Below, one piece after another: positions 46,137 to 55,824 of a stretch of DNA of 64,000 nt; position 1 is the first letter of the stretch, and the number at the start of each line of letters is the position of its first letter. The stretch spans positions 5,605,501 to 5,669,500 of the forward strand of contig NZ_JACBZR010000001.1 in NCBI RefSeq assembly GCF_013408335.1. Direction: 5' to 3'. The stretch is from Nocardioides panzhihuensis. Its GTDB lineage: Bacteria; Actinomycetota; Actinomycetes; Propionibacteriales; Nocardioidaceae. The position numbers and the translations under genes are program-made. The notes beneath the pieces are model-generated. The model worked only from the letters and a program-made list of their open reading frames with translations. It was not told where the DNA came from and searched no databases.

Positions 46137-46672
46137 GCAAGGACGACCGCACGTTCAAGGAGCGGTTCTGGGACCCGGTCAGCGGGTTCGCGGTGACCTT
46201 CAAGACACAGTTCAAGAAGCCGGTCACCGAGCAGTACCCGCAGCAGAAGGAGCCGACCGAGGAGCGCTTCCACGGTCGACACCAGCTCAACCGCCACGCC
46301 GACGGCTTGGAGAAGTGCATCGGGTGCGAGCTGTGCGCGTGGGCCTGCCCCGCCGACGCCATCTACGTCGAGGGCGCCGAGAACACCGAGGAGGAGCGCT
46401 ACTCGCCGGGGGAGCGCTACGGCCGCGTCTACCAGATCAACTACTTGCGCTGCATCCTGTGCGGTCTCTGCATCGAGGCCTGCCCGACCCGAGCGCTGAC
46501 GATGACGAACGAGTACGAGCTCGCCGACACCTCGCGCGAGAGCCTGATCTACGAGAAGCAGGATCTGCTCGCGCCGCTCGAGGACGGGATGGAGGCGCCT
46601 CCGCACCCGATGTTCCTGGGCAACGACGACACCTCCTACTACGCGCCGGAGCCCGAGGAGACGACTCGATGA
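46133..46672 (+). CDS. nuoI: NADH-quinone oxidoreductase subunit I
   Basis: A 179-residue ferredoxin-like subunit with two 4Fe-4S clusters (N6a, N6b). Ligands are C62, C65, C68, C72 and C107, C110, C113, C117 in the two CxxCxxCxxxCP motifs. GTG start overlapping nuoH by 4 bases. Confidence 0.96.
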   Translation: MSKDDRTFKERFWDPVSGFAVTFKTQFKKPVTEQYPQQKEPTEERFHGRHQLNRHADGLEKCIGCELCAWACPADAIYVEGAENTEEERYSPGERYGRVYQINYLRCILCGLCIEACPTRALTMTNEYELADTSRESLIYEKQDLLAPLEDGMEAPPHPMFLGNDDTSYYAPEPEETTR

Positions 46673-47403
46673 GCTTCGTGATCCTCGCCTCGGTCATGGT
46701 GATCGCGGCGCTGGGGCTCCTGTTCGCGCGCAAGCCCGTGCACGCCGCGCTCTCGTTGGCGGTCGTCATGATCGGGCTCGCGATGATCTACGCGATGCTT
46801 GAGGCGCCGTTCCTGTTCGCGGTGCAGATCGTGGTCTACACCGGCGCGATCCTGATGCTGTTCCTGTTCGTGATCATGCTGGTCGGGGTCGACACCTCCG
46901 ACGCCCTGAAGGAGACGATCGCGGGCCAGAAGGTGCTCGCGGTCGTCCTCGGCGTCGGGCTCGGGGCGATCCTCGTCACGGGCGTCGGCCAGGCGAGCAT
47001 CGGCACGATGCGCGGATTGTCCAGCGCCAACGAGGGCGGCAACGTACAGCGCCTCGCCGACCTTCTCTTCTCCCGCTACGTGATCGCCTTCGAGGCGACC
47101 AGCGCGCTGCTGATCACCGCCGCGATCGGCGCGATGGTGCTGGCCCACCGGGAGCGGATCGAACCGAAGCAGACCCAGACCGACCTGGCGCAGAGGCGCG
47201 TCGCCGACTACGCGAAGAGCGGCAAGCACCTCGGCCCGCTGCCCCCACCGGGCACCTTCGCGCGCCACAACAGCAACGACACCCCGGCGCTGCTGCCGGA
47301 CGGGTCGCACAGCACGAAGTCGGTCCCGGCGATCCTCGCCGGCGGGGTCTCGACGAGCTCGACCAACGGGGTCGGTTCGGATGAAGAGGGGCAGGGCGAA
47401 TGA
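46669..47403 (+). CDS. nuoJ: NADH-quinone oxidoreductase subunit J
   Basis: A 244-residue membrane subunit with five helices in the first ~165 residues, including the [19 protein letters not shown] segment. It then has a ~75-residue hydrophilic tail ([25 protein letters not shown]...). The end of the tail ([13 protein letters not shown]) is encoded by an interspersed repeat at 47345-47366. It overlaps nuoI and nuoK (ATGA). Confidence 0.94.
   Translation: MSFVILASVMVIAALGLLFARKPVHAALSLAVVMIGLAMIYAMLEAPFLFAVQIVVYTGAILMLFLFVIMLVGVDTSDALKETIAGQKVLAVVLGVGLGAILVTGVGQASIGTMRGLSSANEGGNVQRLADLLFSRYVIAFEATSALLITAAIGAMVLAHRERIEPKQTQTDLAQRRVADYAKSGKHLGPLPPPGTFARHNSNDTPALLPDGSHSTKSVPAILAGGVSTSSTNGVGSDEEGQGE
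47345..47366 (+). repeat. Interspersed repeat in the 3' end of nuoJ
   Basis: GGTCTCGACGAGCTCGACCA (plus AC) matches the reverse complement of the units at 29069-29090 and 29219-29240 with small changes. It falls in the non-conserved tail of NuoJ. Confidence 0.75.
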
Positions 47404-47705
47404 CAGACAACACCACGGCGTACGTCATCCTGTCGGCCATCCTCTTCACGATCGGCACCATCGGGGTGCTGACCAGGCGCAACGCGATCGTCGTCTTCAT
47501 GTGCGTCGAGCTGATGCTCAACGCGGCGAACCTGGCCCTGGTCGCGTTCAGCCGGATGCACGGCAACCTCGACGGGCAGGTGACCGCGTTCTTCGTGATG
47601 GTCGTCGCTGCCGCTGAGGTGGTCGTCGGGCTGGCGATCATCATGACCATCTTCCGCACCAGAAACACGGCTTCGGTCGACGAGCCAAGGATGCTCAAGT
47701 GGTGA
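47400..47705 (+). CDS. nuoK: NADH-quinone oxidoreductase subunit K
   Basis: A 101-residue subunit with three helices and the conserved [19 protein letters not shown] block, whose Glu lies in the proton path, and an [11 protein letters not shown] block with the second Glu. The length is exactly typical. Confidence 0.96.
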   Translation: MTDNTTAYVILSAILFTIGTIGVLTRRNAIVVFMCVELMLNAANLALVAFSRMHGNLDGQVTAFFVMVVAAAEVVVGLAIIMTIFRTRNTASVDEPRMLKW

Positions 47706-49591
47706 ACCCTGTCGAGGCCAGCGGCGTCTTCTCGCTGATCTGGCTTGTCATCGCGCTGCCCCTCGCCGGTGCGACCCTGATCCTGATCGGGCGCCCGCTG
47801 GCGCCGGCACTCTTCGACCGGATCGGGCATTGGCTCGCGGTCGGGCTCGCGGGTGCGTCCTTCGTGCTGTCGCTCGTCCTCTTCATCGCCACCCTCGGTC
47901 GCGACGAGGAGAGCAGGCAGGTCGTCCAGCACCTCTACACCTGGTTCGACACAGGCGACCTCAGTGTCGGGATGGATCTCCTCTACGACCAGCTCTCCAG
48001 CCTGTTCCTGCTGCTCATCACCGGTGTCGGCACGCTGATCCACGTCTACTCGGTCGGTTACATGGCCGACGACGAGCGACGCACCCGGTTCTTCGGCTAC
48101 CTCAACCTGTTCCTCGCCGCGATGCTGATGCTGGTGCTGGCGGAGAACTACGTCGGCCTCTTCCTCGGCTGGGAGGGCGTCGGTCTGGCGTCCTACCTGC
48201 TGATCGGCTTCTGGCAGCACAAGCCGTCGGCGGCTGCTGCTGCCAAGAAGGCGTTCGTGATGAACCGGGTCGGCGACATGGGTCTCTCGCTGGCGATCGC
48301 CCTGTCCTTCGTCACCTTCGGGTCCACGTCCTTCTCGGTGATCTCGGACCAGCTGATGGTGACCAACGAAGGAGCCGGTGGCGTCGCGACCTCGACCCTC
48401 AACTGGCTCGGCATCCTGCTGCTCGTCGGTGCCTGCGGCAAGTCCGCGCAGGTGCCGCTGCAGGGCTGGCTGCTGGACGCGATGGAGGGTCCGACACCGG
48501 TCTCCGCGCTGATCCACGCAGCCACGATGGTCACGGCGGGCGTCTATCTGATCGTCAGGTCGAGTGCGATCTTCGACGCCGCCGAGGTCGCCTCGACAGC
48601 CGTCGTGATCGTCGCCCTGGTGACGATCATCTGGGGTGCCGCGATCAGCTGCGTGAAGGACGACATCAAGAAGGTGCTGGCCGGCTCGACGATGAGCCAG
48701 ATCGGCTACATGATGCTGGCCGCCGGCCTGGGTGGCCCCGGCTACGCGTTCGCGATCTTCCACCTGCTCACCCACGGCTTCTTCAAGGCCAACATGTTCC
48801 TCGGGGCAGGGTCCCTGATGCACGGCATGAACGACGACGTGAACCTCAAGCACTACGGCGCCCTGAGTCGGGCCCTCCCGGTGACGTTCGTGACCTTCGC
48901 GATGGGCTACCTGGCGATCATCGGGTTCCCCGGCTTCGCCGGCTTCTGGTCCAAGGACAAGATCCTCGAGGTGGCCTTCGCAGAGAGCTGGCTGGTGGGC
49001 GTCATCGCCCTCCTGGCCGCCGGTGTGACCGCGTTCTACATGACCCGCCTGATGATGCTCGCCTTCTTCGGCCGCAAGCGCTGGCCCGAGGGCGTACATC
49101 CGCACGAGTCGCCGCGGATCATGACCGGTCCGCTCGTCGTCCTCGCCGCACTGTCGGTCCTCGGTGGGCTCTTCACTCTGGGCGGATGGATCGAGCACTG
49201 GCTCGAGCCGGTGGTCGCCATCGGCCACGCCGAGCACCACGGCCCGCTCCCGGTCTGGGCGACGTCTGTCCTCGCGGTGCTGGTCGTCGCGATCGGGGTC
49301 GCGGCCGCCGGGTTCGTCTTCGGGCGCCGCCCGACCACGACCGAGCCGACCCCCTACCTGCACGTCCCGCACGTCGAGGACGTCGTGGTCCCGCCCGGAC
49401 TGGCGCTCACCCGCGGTGCCGTCGCGACCGACAAGTACGTGGTCGACGGCCTGATGAGCGGTGGCCCGATCGCCCTCGCGGCGATCGCCGGTGAGCTCCG
49501 CAAGGCACAGACCGGTTACGTACGCTCCTACGCCCTCTCCGTCCTCGGCGGCACTGTGCTGGTGGCCCTCGCGATCCTGGTGGTCAACTGA
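47702..49591 (+). CDS. nuoL: NADH-quinone oxidoreductase subunit L
   Basis: A 629-residue antiporter-like subunit with about 15 helices, the distal proton pump of complex I. Blocks seen are [21 protein letters not shown] (in parts), the [16 protein letters not shown] and [32 protein letters not shown] regions with the key Lys and Glu, and a C-terminal lateral-helix region. The GTG at 47702 overlaps the nuoK stop (GTGA). A second GTG at 47699 is directly adjacent. Confidence 0.95.
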   Translation: MNPVEASGVFSLIWLVIALPLAGATLILIGRPLAPALFDRIGHWLAVGLAGASFVLSLVLFIATLGRDEESRQVVQHLYTWFDTGDLSVGMDLLYDQLSSLFLLLITGVGTLIHVYSVGYMADDERRTRFFGYLNLFLAAMLMLVLAENYVGLFLGWEGVGLASYLLIGFWQHKPSAAAAAKKAFVMNRVGDMGLSLAIALSFVTFGSTSFSVISDQLMVTNEGAGGVATSTLNWLGILLLVGACGKSAQVPLQGWLLDAMEGPTPVSALIHAATMVTAGVYLIVRSSAIFDAAEVASTAVVIVALVTIIWGAAISCVKDDIKKVLAGSTMSQIGYMMLAAGLGGPGYAFAIFHLLTHGFFKANMFLGAGSLMHGMNDDVNLKHYGALSRALPVTFVTFAMGYLAIIGFPGFAGFWSKDKILEVAFAESWLVGVIALLAAGVTAFYMTRLMMLAFFGRKRWPEGVHPHESPRIMTGPLVVLAALSVLGGLFTLGGWIEHWLEPVVAIGHAEHHGPLPVWATSVLAVLVVAIGVAAAGFVFGRRPTTTEPTPYLHVPHVEDVVVPPGLALTRGAVATDKYVVDGLMSGGPIALAAIAGELRKAQTGYVRSYALSVLGGTVLVALAILVVN

Positions 49592-51015
49592 TGCTGACAA
49601 TCCTCGTCCTGATTCCCTTCGCGGGCGCGCTGGTCACTGCGGTGATGCCGGCGCGGCCCAAGATGTGGGCCTTCGGCTTCGCGGTCGCGACCCTGATCGC
49701 CGGCATCGTGACGATGTTCACGGCCCCCGACACCGACCGCGTCTGGATGGAGCCGCTCGGCGTCCACTGGGCGCTCGAGATGGACGGCTTCGGCAAGCTG
49801 ATGGTGATGCTGACCGTCGTCCTGGTGCCGCTGGTGATGGTGGCGGCGGTCAAGGACCACGACAAGCGGTGGTACGCCTGGGCGCTGGCCCTGGAAGCCT
49901 TCGCCCTGCTCACCTTCCTCGCCGGTGATCTGTTCCTCTTCTACATCGCCTTCGAGGCCACGCTGATCCCGGCGTACTTCATGATCGGCCAGAACGGCGG
50001 CCCCGGTCGGGCCAAGGCCGCGGTCAAGTTCCTGATGTTCCAGCTCGGTGGTGGCCTGGTGCTGCTCGGTGCGCTGATCGGCTTCTACGTCGTCTCCTCG
50101 CAGGCCGGCCCGCCGTCCTACCTGATCAGTGACCTCGCCCAGCTCGACATCGGCACCACGGCTGAGCGCTGGATCTTCGTAGCGATGTTCATCGCGTTCG
50201 CGGTCAAGGCGCCGCTGTTCCCGGTGCACACCTGGCTGGCGGACACGACCGAGCAGGCGACCCCGGCGACGTCGGTGCTTCTGGTGTGCATCCTCGACAA
50301 GATCGGCACCTTCGCCATGATCCGGCTCTGCCTGGGCCTGGTCCCGGAGGCGTCCGCCTGGGCGACCCCGGTCGTCGTGGTCCTGGCGCTGATCTCGATC
50401 GTCTACGGCGCGGTCCTGGCGATCGGGCAGGACGATCTGCTCCGCCTGATCGGTCTCACCTCGCTGAGCCACTTCGGACTGATCACGCTCGGCATCTTCG
50501 CGGCCACCCGCGAGGGCCTGGTCGGGTCGATCCTCTACATGGTCAACCACGGTGTCGCGACCGCGGCGATGTTCCTGATCGCCGGGTTCCTGATCACCCG
50601 CAAGGGCACCGCGTCGATCTCGTCGATGCGTGGGCTCGAGAAGGCGACACCGGTGCTCGCCGGCACGTTCCTCATCGCCGGTCTGGCCACCGCCGGTCTT
50701 CCGGGGCTCTCCCAGTTCGTCTCCGAGATCCTGGTCCTGATCAGCGCATTCGACTATCACTGGCTGGTCGGCGTCATCGCGGTCTCCGCGATCGTGCTCG
50801 CCGCGATCTACGTGCTGTGGGCCTACCAGCGGATCTTCACCGGACCGCCTCAACTCTCCAAGCAGCCGGTCGCCGACCTGAATCGGCGGGAGATCGGCGT
50901 GATCACGCCTCTGCTGGTCGCTCTTCTCTTCTTCGGCTTCGTCCCCGGCCCGCTGATCTCAGCGGCCCAACCGGTCGTAGCTCCTCTTGTTGATGTCATC
51001 CAGGCAGGTGAGTGA
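49591..51015 (+). CDS. nuoM: NADH-quinone oxidoreductase subunit M
   Basis: A 474-residue antiporter-like subunit with about 14 helices. It has the FYIAFEATLIPAYFMIG block with the conserved Glu, KAPLFPVHTWLADTTEQATP, and LIGLTSLSHFGLITLGIF. ATG overlaps the nuoL stop by one base. Confidence 0.95.
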   Translation: MLTILVLIPFAGALVTAVMPARPKMWAFGFAVATLIAGIVTMFTAPDTDRVWMEPLGVHWALEMDGFGKLMVMLTVVLVPLVMVAAVKDHDKRWYAWALALEAFALLTFLAGDLFLFYIAFEATLIPAYFMIGQNGGPGRAKAAVKFLMFQLGGGLVLLGALIGFYVVSSQAGPPSYLISDLAQLDIGTTAERWIFVAMFIAFAVKAPLFPVHTWLADTTEQATPATSVLLVCILDKIGTFAMIRLCLGLVPEASAWATPVVVVLALISIVYGAVLAIGQDDLLRLIGLTSLSHFGLITLGIFAATREGLVGSILYMVNHGVATAAMFLIAGFLITRKGTASISSMRGLEKATPVLAGTFLIAGLATAGLPGLSQFVSEILVLISAFDYHWLVGVIAVSAIVLAAIYVLWAYQRIFTGPPQLSKQPVADLNRREIGVITPLLVALLFFGFVPGPLISAAQPVVAPLVDVIQAGE

Positions 51016-51019
51016 CGCG

Positions 51020-52564
51020 ATGTTCGAGTCTCCCGGAATTTCGTACGCCACCCTCTGGCCCGTCCTGCTGGTGCTCGGCGTCGCCTGCACCGGTGTCGTG
51101 GTGGAGGCCTTCGCGCCGCGCGCCGCGCGGTTCAACACCCAGGTCTCCCTGGCGCTGGTCGGGCTCGCCGCCGCGCTCGCCGGAACCGTGATGGTCGGCG
51201 CCGGCCCGCACCTGGGCGTCGCGACCGGCGAGGGAGCCCTCATCGTCGACGGACCCGGAGTCTTCTCTCAGGGGCTGGTGCTGCTGGTCTCGCTCGGCGG
51301 TGTCGCGCTCTTCGCCGAGCGCCGTCTCGACAACGGCGTGAGTGCCTTCGCGGGTCAGGCAGCGGCGCTGCCCGGCACTCCTGCCGAGCGCACGGCCTCC
51401 CAGCGAGGGCTGGAGCACACCGAGGTCTATCCGCTGATGATGTTCGCGGTCGGCGGGATGATGCTCTTCTGCGTCTCCGGCGACCTGCTGATGCTCTTCG
51501 TGGCCCTCGAGGTGCTCTCGCTCCCGCTCTACCTGCTCACCGGGCTGGCGCGCCGTCGCCGGCTGCTCTCGCAGGAGGCGGCGCTGAAGTACTTCCTGCT
51601 CGGGGCGTTCTCCTCCGGCATCTTCCTCTACGGTCTCGCGCTGGTCTACGGCTTCGCCGGCTCGATGTCGCTGTCGGAGATCGGCGCGGCGGTCGCCGAG
51701 GACGGCTCCAGCCCGCTGCTGCTGCTCGGCATCGGCCTGATGGCCGTCGGGCTGCTGTTCAAGACCGGCGCGGTGCCGTTCCACTCCTGGACGCCCGACG
51801 TCTACCAGGGCGCCCCGACGCCGGTCACCGCATGGATGAGCGCGGCCACCAAGATCGCCGCGTTCGCCGCGATGCTGCGGCTCTTCTATGTCGCCTTCGG
51901 CGCCGAGGGTGACATCTGGCGCCCGGCCATCGGTGTCGTCGCGGTGCTGACGATGCTGCTGGGCGCCTCCTTCGCGGTGGTCCAGACCGATGTGAAGCGC
52001 ATGCTCGGCTACTCCGCGGTGGCCCACACCGGCTTCCTGCTCACCGGGCTCCTCGGCGTGCAGAACGACTCCTTCGGGTCGACCCAGGCGGTGCTCTTCT
52101 ACCTGACCGCCTACGGGTTCGCGACGCTCGGCGCCTTCGCGATCGTCTCGATGGTCCGAGGACCCAACGGCGAGGCCGGCTCGCTGGACCGCTGGGCCGG
52201 CCTGGGGCGTACCAACCCGTGGGTCGCGGGGACCTTCGCCGTCTTCCTGCTCTCGATGGCTGGGCTGCCGCTGACCGCCGGTTTCATCGGCAAGTGGGGC
52301 GTCTTCGCCGTCGCGCTGGGCGCCGGTCAGTGGCCTGTCGTCGCGGTCGCGATCGGCTCGAGCGTCATCGCGGTCTTCTTCTACGTACGCGTGATCATGC
52401 TGATGTTCTTCACCGACGCGCACGACGATGCAGCCACCGTCGTCACACCGTCCTACGCCACCACCGTGGTGATCGCACTGAGCGCTGTTGCGACGGTCCT
52501 GTTGGGTGTAATTCCGGGCCCTGTTCTCAGCCTGTTGGTGGATGCGGGAGGATTCATCGGGTGA
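51020..52564 (+). CDS. nuoN: NADH-quinone oxidoreductase subunit N
   Basis: A 514-residue antiporter-like subunit with 14 helices: LFVALEVLSLPLYLLTGLAR, KYFLLGAFSSGIFLYG, FKTGAVPFHSWTPDVYQGAPTPVTAWM (read in parts) and LGYSAVAHTGFLLTG. The ATG at 51020 has AGGTGA 7 bases upstream; an in-frame GTG at 51008 inside the end of nuoM is an alternative. It overlaps the prenyl synthase gene. Confidence 0.95.
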   Translation: MFESPGISYATLWPVLLVLGVACTGVVVEAFAPRAARFNTQVSLALVGLAAALAGTVMVGAGPHLGVATGEGALIVDGPGVFSQGLVLLVSLGGVALFAERRLDNGVSAFAGQAAALPGTPAERTASQRGLEHTEVYPLMMFAVGGMMLFCVSGDLLMLFVALEVLSLPLYLLTGLARRRRLLSQEAALKYFLLGAFSSGIFLYGLALVYGFAGSMSLSEIGAAVAEDGSSPLLLLGIGLMAVGLLFKTGAVPFHSWTPDVYQGAPTPVTAWMSAATKIAAFAAMLRLFYVAFGAEGDIWRPAIGVVAVLTMLLGASFAVVQTDVKRMLGYSAVAHTGFLLTGLLGVQNDSFGSTQAVLFYLTAYGFATLGAFAIVSMVRGPNGEAGSLDRWAGLGRTNPWVAGTFAVFLLSMAGLPLTAGFIGKWGVFAVALGAGQWPVVAVAIGSSVIAVFFYVRVIMLMFFTDAHDDAATVVTPSYATTVVIALSAVATVLLGVIPGPVLSLLVDAGGFIG

Positions 52565-53568
52565 GCACCACTCCCACCGCCGACCTCGCCCTCCCGATCA
52601 CCGATCCCGAGCTCGAGCAGCGGCTGCGGTCGCGCTTGGCCGTGATCGAGAAGGACCTGGCGGGTCATACCCAGAGCCGGTCCCGATTCGTCACCGAAGC
52701 CGCCTCGCACCTGTTGGAGGCAGGTGGCAAGCGGTTCCGTCCGCTGCTCGTCCTCCTGGCAGCTGAGTGCGGCCCTGACGCCGGCGCTCCCGAGGTGCTC
52801 ACGGCAGCCTCGGTCGTCGAGCTGACCCACCAGGCGTCGCTTTACCACGACGACGTCATGGACGAGGCGCTCCTGCGTCGCGGTGAGAACACCGCCAACG
52901 CCCGCTTCGACAACAACGTGGCGATCCTGACCGGCGACTTCCTGTTCGCGAAGTCCTCCGAGCTGACCGCCCAGCTCGGCCCCGACGCCGTACGCATCCA
53001 GGCTGAGGCGTTCAGTCGCCTCGTCGAAGGCCAGATCCTCGAGGGCATCTCGCCCGAGGAGGGTGTCGACCCCGTCGACCACCACCTCGAGGTGCTGGCC
53101 GGCAAGACCGGATCCCTCATCGCGACCTCCGCCCGTTACGGCGCTCTGTTCAGCGGTGCCTCCCCGGAGATCCAGGACGCGCTGGTCGCCTACGCCGAGA
53201 TCGTCGGTGTCGCCTTCCAGCTCTCCGACGACATCCTCGACATCGACTCCGACTCAGACGAGTCAGGCAAGACGCCGGGTACGGACCTCCGCGAAGGGGT
53301 CCCGACGCTCCCGGTGCTGCTTGCTCGCCGCTCCGCCGACGCCGGCGACGCCCGACTCCTGGAGCTTCTCGACAGCGACCTCACCGACGATGCGGCTCTG
53401 GCCGAGTGTGTCGCCCTCCTCCGTGCCCACCCGGCGCTGGCCGAGGCGCGCGCCTACGTCCAGGCCCGTGCCGAGGAGGCCAAGGCCGCGCTCGCCCCGC
53501 TCTCCGAAGGACCTGTCCGCGCGGCTCTCGAGGCCTTCGCCGACGCGGTCGCGGTCCGCTCCGTCTGA
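52561..53568 (+). CDS. Long-chain polyprenyl diphosphate synthase (menaquinone side chain)
   Basis: A 335-residue all-helical prenyltransferase. It has GGKRFRPLL, the first Asp-rich motif as DDVMDEALLRRG (~residues 99-110), a GQILEG block and the second Asp-rich motif DDILDIDSD. The residues just before the first motif are small (Ser-Leu-Tyr-His), consistent with a long product. Actinobacterial homologues at the end of nuo operons (GrcC/HepT-like) are taken to make the C35-C45 chain of menaquinone. The GTG overlaps the nuoN stop by 4 bases, so it is coupled to complex I synthesis. Confidence 0.9.
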   Translation: MSTTPTADLALPITDPELEQRLRSRLAVIEKDLAGHTQSRSRFVTEAASHLLEAGGKRFRPLLVLLAAECGPDAGAPEVLTAASVVELTHQASLYHDDVMDEALLRRGENTANARFDNNVAILTGDFLFAKSSELTAQLGPDAVRIQAEAFSRLVEGQILEGISPEEGVDPVDHHLEVLAGKTGSLIATSARYGALFSGASPEIQDALVAYAEIVGVAFQLSDDILDIDSDSDESGKTPGTDLREGVPTLPVLLARRSADAGDARLLELLDSDLTDDAALAECVALLRAHPALAEARAYVQARAEEAKAALAPLSEGPVRAALEAFADAVAVRSV

Positions 53569-53594
53569 CGATCAGCACAGGGGGCTCGGCGGGG

Positions 53595-53632
53595 GGGAAT
53601 CCCGCGGCGCGATATCCGGTAAAGGGATTCCC
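53595..53632. terminator. Possible hairpin after the nuo-prenyl synthase operon
   Basis: GGGAATCCC (53595-53603) pairs with GGGATTCCC (53624-53632) across 20 bases. It lies between the prenyl synthase stop and rarD. With no T-run, it could equally be a regulator site. Confidence 0.45.
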
Positions 53633-53655
53633 GGCCCTGGCAGTACCGTTACGAC

Positions 53656-54573
53656 GTGAACGAGCAGCGGCGTGGAGTGATGTTCGGCGCCGCGGCGTAC
53701 ATCATGTGGGGTGCGTTCCCGCTCTACTTCCCACTTCTTGAACCCGCCGGTGCATGGGAGATCCTGGGGCACCGGATCCTGTGGTCGCTCGTCGTGGCCG
53801 GAGCGCTGGTGCTCATCGTGGGGCGCCGCAAGCAGGTGGCGGCGATCCTGCGTGACCGGCGCAAGCTGGTGCTGCTGGCGGGTGCGGCCGCGGTGATCTC
53901 GATCAACTGGGTGACGTACATCTGGGGTGTGAACAACGGGCGGATCGTGGAGACGAGCCTGGGTTACTTCACGAACCCGCTGGTCACGATGTTGATGGGC
54001 GTGATCATCCTGCGGGAGCGGATGCGGAAGCTGCAGTGGGTGGCGCTGGGGATCGCCTTCACAGCGGTCCTCGTCCTCACCTTCGACTACGGGCGGCTGC
54101 CGTGGGTGGCGCTGGTGCTGGCGTTCTCGTTCGGCACCTACGGGCTGCTGAAGAAGAGCGCAGGAGTCGGTCCGTTCGAGTCGCTGGCCGTCGAGACCGC
54201 CGTGACGGCTCCGTTCGCGCTCGCTCTCGTCGTCGCTCTCCAGACCACCGGGAACGGCACGCTCTCCGGGAACGGCCCGCTCCACGTCTTCCTCCTGCTC
54301 AGCCTCGGAGTCGCCACCGTGGTGCCGCTGGCCTGCTTCGGCGCGGCCGCGATCCGGGTGCCGATGGTGACGATCGGGCTGCTCCAGTACCTCGCGCCCA
54401 TCCTGCAGTTCGCTGTCGGCGTCTTCATCGCCCACGAGGCGATGCCTCCCGGGCGCTGGGCCGGCTTCGCGATCGTCTGGGTCGCGCTGATCATCTTCAG
54501 CGTCGAGGCTGTCCACCACCGCCGCAAGGTCCTGCGCGCCGGATTCGCTCCGCTGAGCACCACCGACGCCTAG
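53656..54573 (+). CDS. rarD: EamA-family transporter RarD
   Basis: A 305-residue permease with ten helices in two EamA repeats. It has the RarD signature at the N-terminus (MFGAAAYIMWGAFPLYFPLLEPAGAWEILGHRILWS, read in parts) and INWVTYIWGVNNGRIVETSLGYFTNPLV in the middle. RarD is linked to chloramphenicol sensitivity in Gram-negatives; the true substrate is unknown. GTG start. A hairpin follows 33 bases after the stop. Confidence 0.9.
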   Translation: MNEQRRGVMFGAAAYIMWGAFPLYFPLLEPAGAWEILGHRILWSLVVAGALVLIVGRRKQVAAILRDRRKLVLLAGAAAVISINWVTYIWGVNNGRIVETSLGYFTNPLVTMLMGVIILRERMRKLQWVALGIAFTAVLVLTFDYGRLPWVALVLAFSFGTYGLLKKSAGVGPFESLAVETAVTAPFALALVVALQTTGNGTLSGNGPLHVFLLLSLGVATVVPLACFGAAAIRVPMVTIGLLQYLAPILQFAVGVFIAHEAMPPGRWAGFAIVWVALIIFSVEAVHHRRKVLRAGFAPLSTTDA

Positions 54574-54605
54574 CCCTGGCGGGCGACGGCGTCGATCCAC
54601 GCCGA

Positions 54606-54636
54606 CGATCGTTCCGTCCGATGGACGGAACGATCG
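54606..54636 (+). terminator. Terminator hairpin after rarD
   Basis: A perfect 14-bp stem (CGATCGTTCCGTCC with GGACGGAACGATCG) and a GAT loop. The ~100 bases after it, before the sulfate-transport operon, are richer in A+T (TTAATTCC, ATTAGTAAT) and probably hold that operon's promoter. Confidence 0.8.
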
Positions 54637-54744
54637 GCTGATTTCGCATGTCATCGATTAATTCCAGTAGTCTGCTCAACATTAGTAATCCGATGGACCT
54701 TGACTCGGCAAGGCCCACAGCTGGGGCAAGAGATGAGGAATCAG

Positions 54745-55818
54745 ATGAGGAAGTTCAAGGTCACGGCAGCGCTCGCTGCTGTCGGGATGCTGGCGCTGAC
54801 CGCGTGCGGCTCCGGTGGTTCAGGTGACGCTGAGTCCATCTCCATCGTGGGTTTCGCCGTCCCCGAGACGGCCAACAAGGCGATCGCCAAGGAGTTCAAC
54901 AAGACCCCCGAGGGCGAAGGCGTCACCTTCGAGACCTCCTACGGCGCTTCCGGCGACCAGAGTCGTGCGGTCGAGGCGGGCCTGAAGGCCGACTACGTCC
55001 ACCTGTCCGTCGGCACCGACGTACAGCGCTTGGAGAAGGCCGGCCTCGTCGATGCTTCGTGGGACGACGGCGACAACAAGGGCATTGTGTCGAGCTCCGT
55101 CGTCGTGCTCGGTGTCCGTGAGGGCAACCCGAAGAACATCCAGGGTTGGGAGGATCTGGCCAAGCCCGGCATCGGTGTGGTCACCGCCAACCCGGCGTCG
55201 TCCGGAGCCGCCCGCTGGAACGCGCTGGCCGCCTGGGGCTCCGTGGTGAAGAACGGCGGCACCGAGGAGGAGGGCAAGGCCTACCTCGACAAGCTCTTCA
55301 AGAACGTCGTCACCCTGACAAACTCCGGCCGCGACGCCACCACCGCCTTCCTCGGCGGCACGGGTGACGTGCTGCTCGCCTATGAGAACGAGGCGATCCT
55401 CGCGGCGCAGCAGGGCGAGGGCTTCGAATACATCGTCCCGGACTCGACGGTGCTGATCGAGAACCCCGGCGCGATCACGAAAGACGCCTCCGAGCCGGCG
55501 CAGGACTGGCTCGACTTCGTCCTCGACCCCGAGGGCGGCCAGAAGCAGTTCGCGCTGACCGGCTTCCGTCCGGTCAACACGGCCGAGCCCGGCGTCGTCG
55601 ACTGGGACTCGATCGGTCTCGACCCGAAGGACATCAAGGGCGCCAAGGACCCGGCCGACCCGTTCCCGGCGCCGAAGCAGCTGCTCACCCTGGAGAACGA
55701 CTTCGGCGGCCGAGACTGGTCCGGCGTCAAGGAGAAGCTCTTCGGCACCGGTGAGGACGGGGAGGCCGTCGGCATCGTGACCGACTCCATCGCCAAGTCC
55801 GGCAAGGCCTCGCAGTAG
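54745..55818 (+). CDS. cysP: Sulfate/thiosulfate ABC transporter substrate-binding lipoprotein
   Basis: A 357-residue binding protein with a lipoprotein signal (MRKFKVTAALAAVGMLALTAC, Cys at ~residue 21). The mature domain has the Sbp/CysP pattern: FAVPETANKAI, FETSYGASGDQSRAVEAGLKADYVHLSVGTD (read in parts), the GIGVVTANPASSGAARWNALAAWG oxyanion pocket region and LLAYENEAILA. The ATG at 54745 has GAGGAA 5-7 bases upstream; an ATG at 54733 is an alternative. It is first in an operon with cysT, cysW and cysA. Confidence 0.92.
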   Translation: MRKFKVTAALAAVGMLALTACGSGGSGDAESISIVGFAVPETANKAIAKEFNKTPEGEGVTFETSYGASGDQSRAVEAGLKADYVHLSVGTDVQRLEKAGLVDASWDDGDNKGIVSSSVVVLGVREGNPKNIQGWEDLAKPGIGVVTANPASSGAARWNALAAWGSVVKNGGTEEEGKAYLDKLFKNVVTLTNSGRDATTAFLGGTGDVLLAYENEAILAAQQGEGFEYIVPDSTVLIENPGAITKDASEPAQDWLDFVLDPEGGQKQFALTGFRPVNTAEPGVVDWDSIGLDPKDIKGAKDPADPFPAPKQLLTLENDFGGRDWSGVKEKLFGTGEDGEAVGIVTDSIAKSGKASQ

Positions 55819-55824
55819 CCGGTC

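Noticed and set aside
54637..54744. Specific Rrf2 operator before the sulfate operon
   Set aside because: A+T-rich motifs are present but no clean palindrome shared with the region upstream of the Rrf2 gene could be found by eye.
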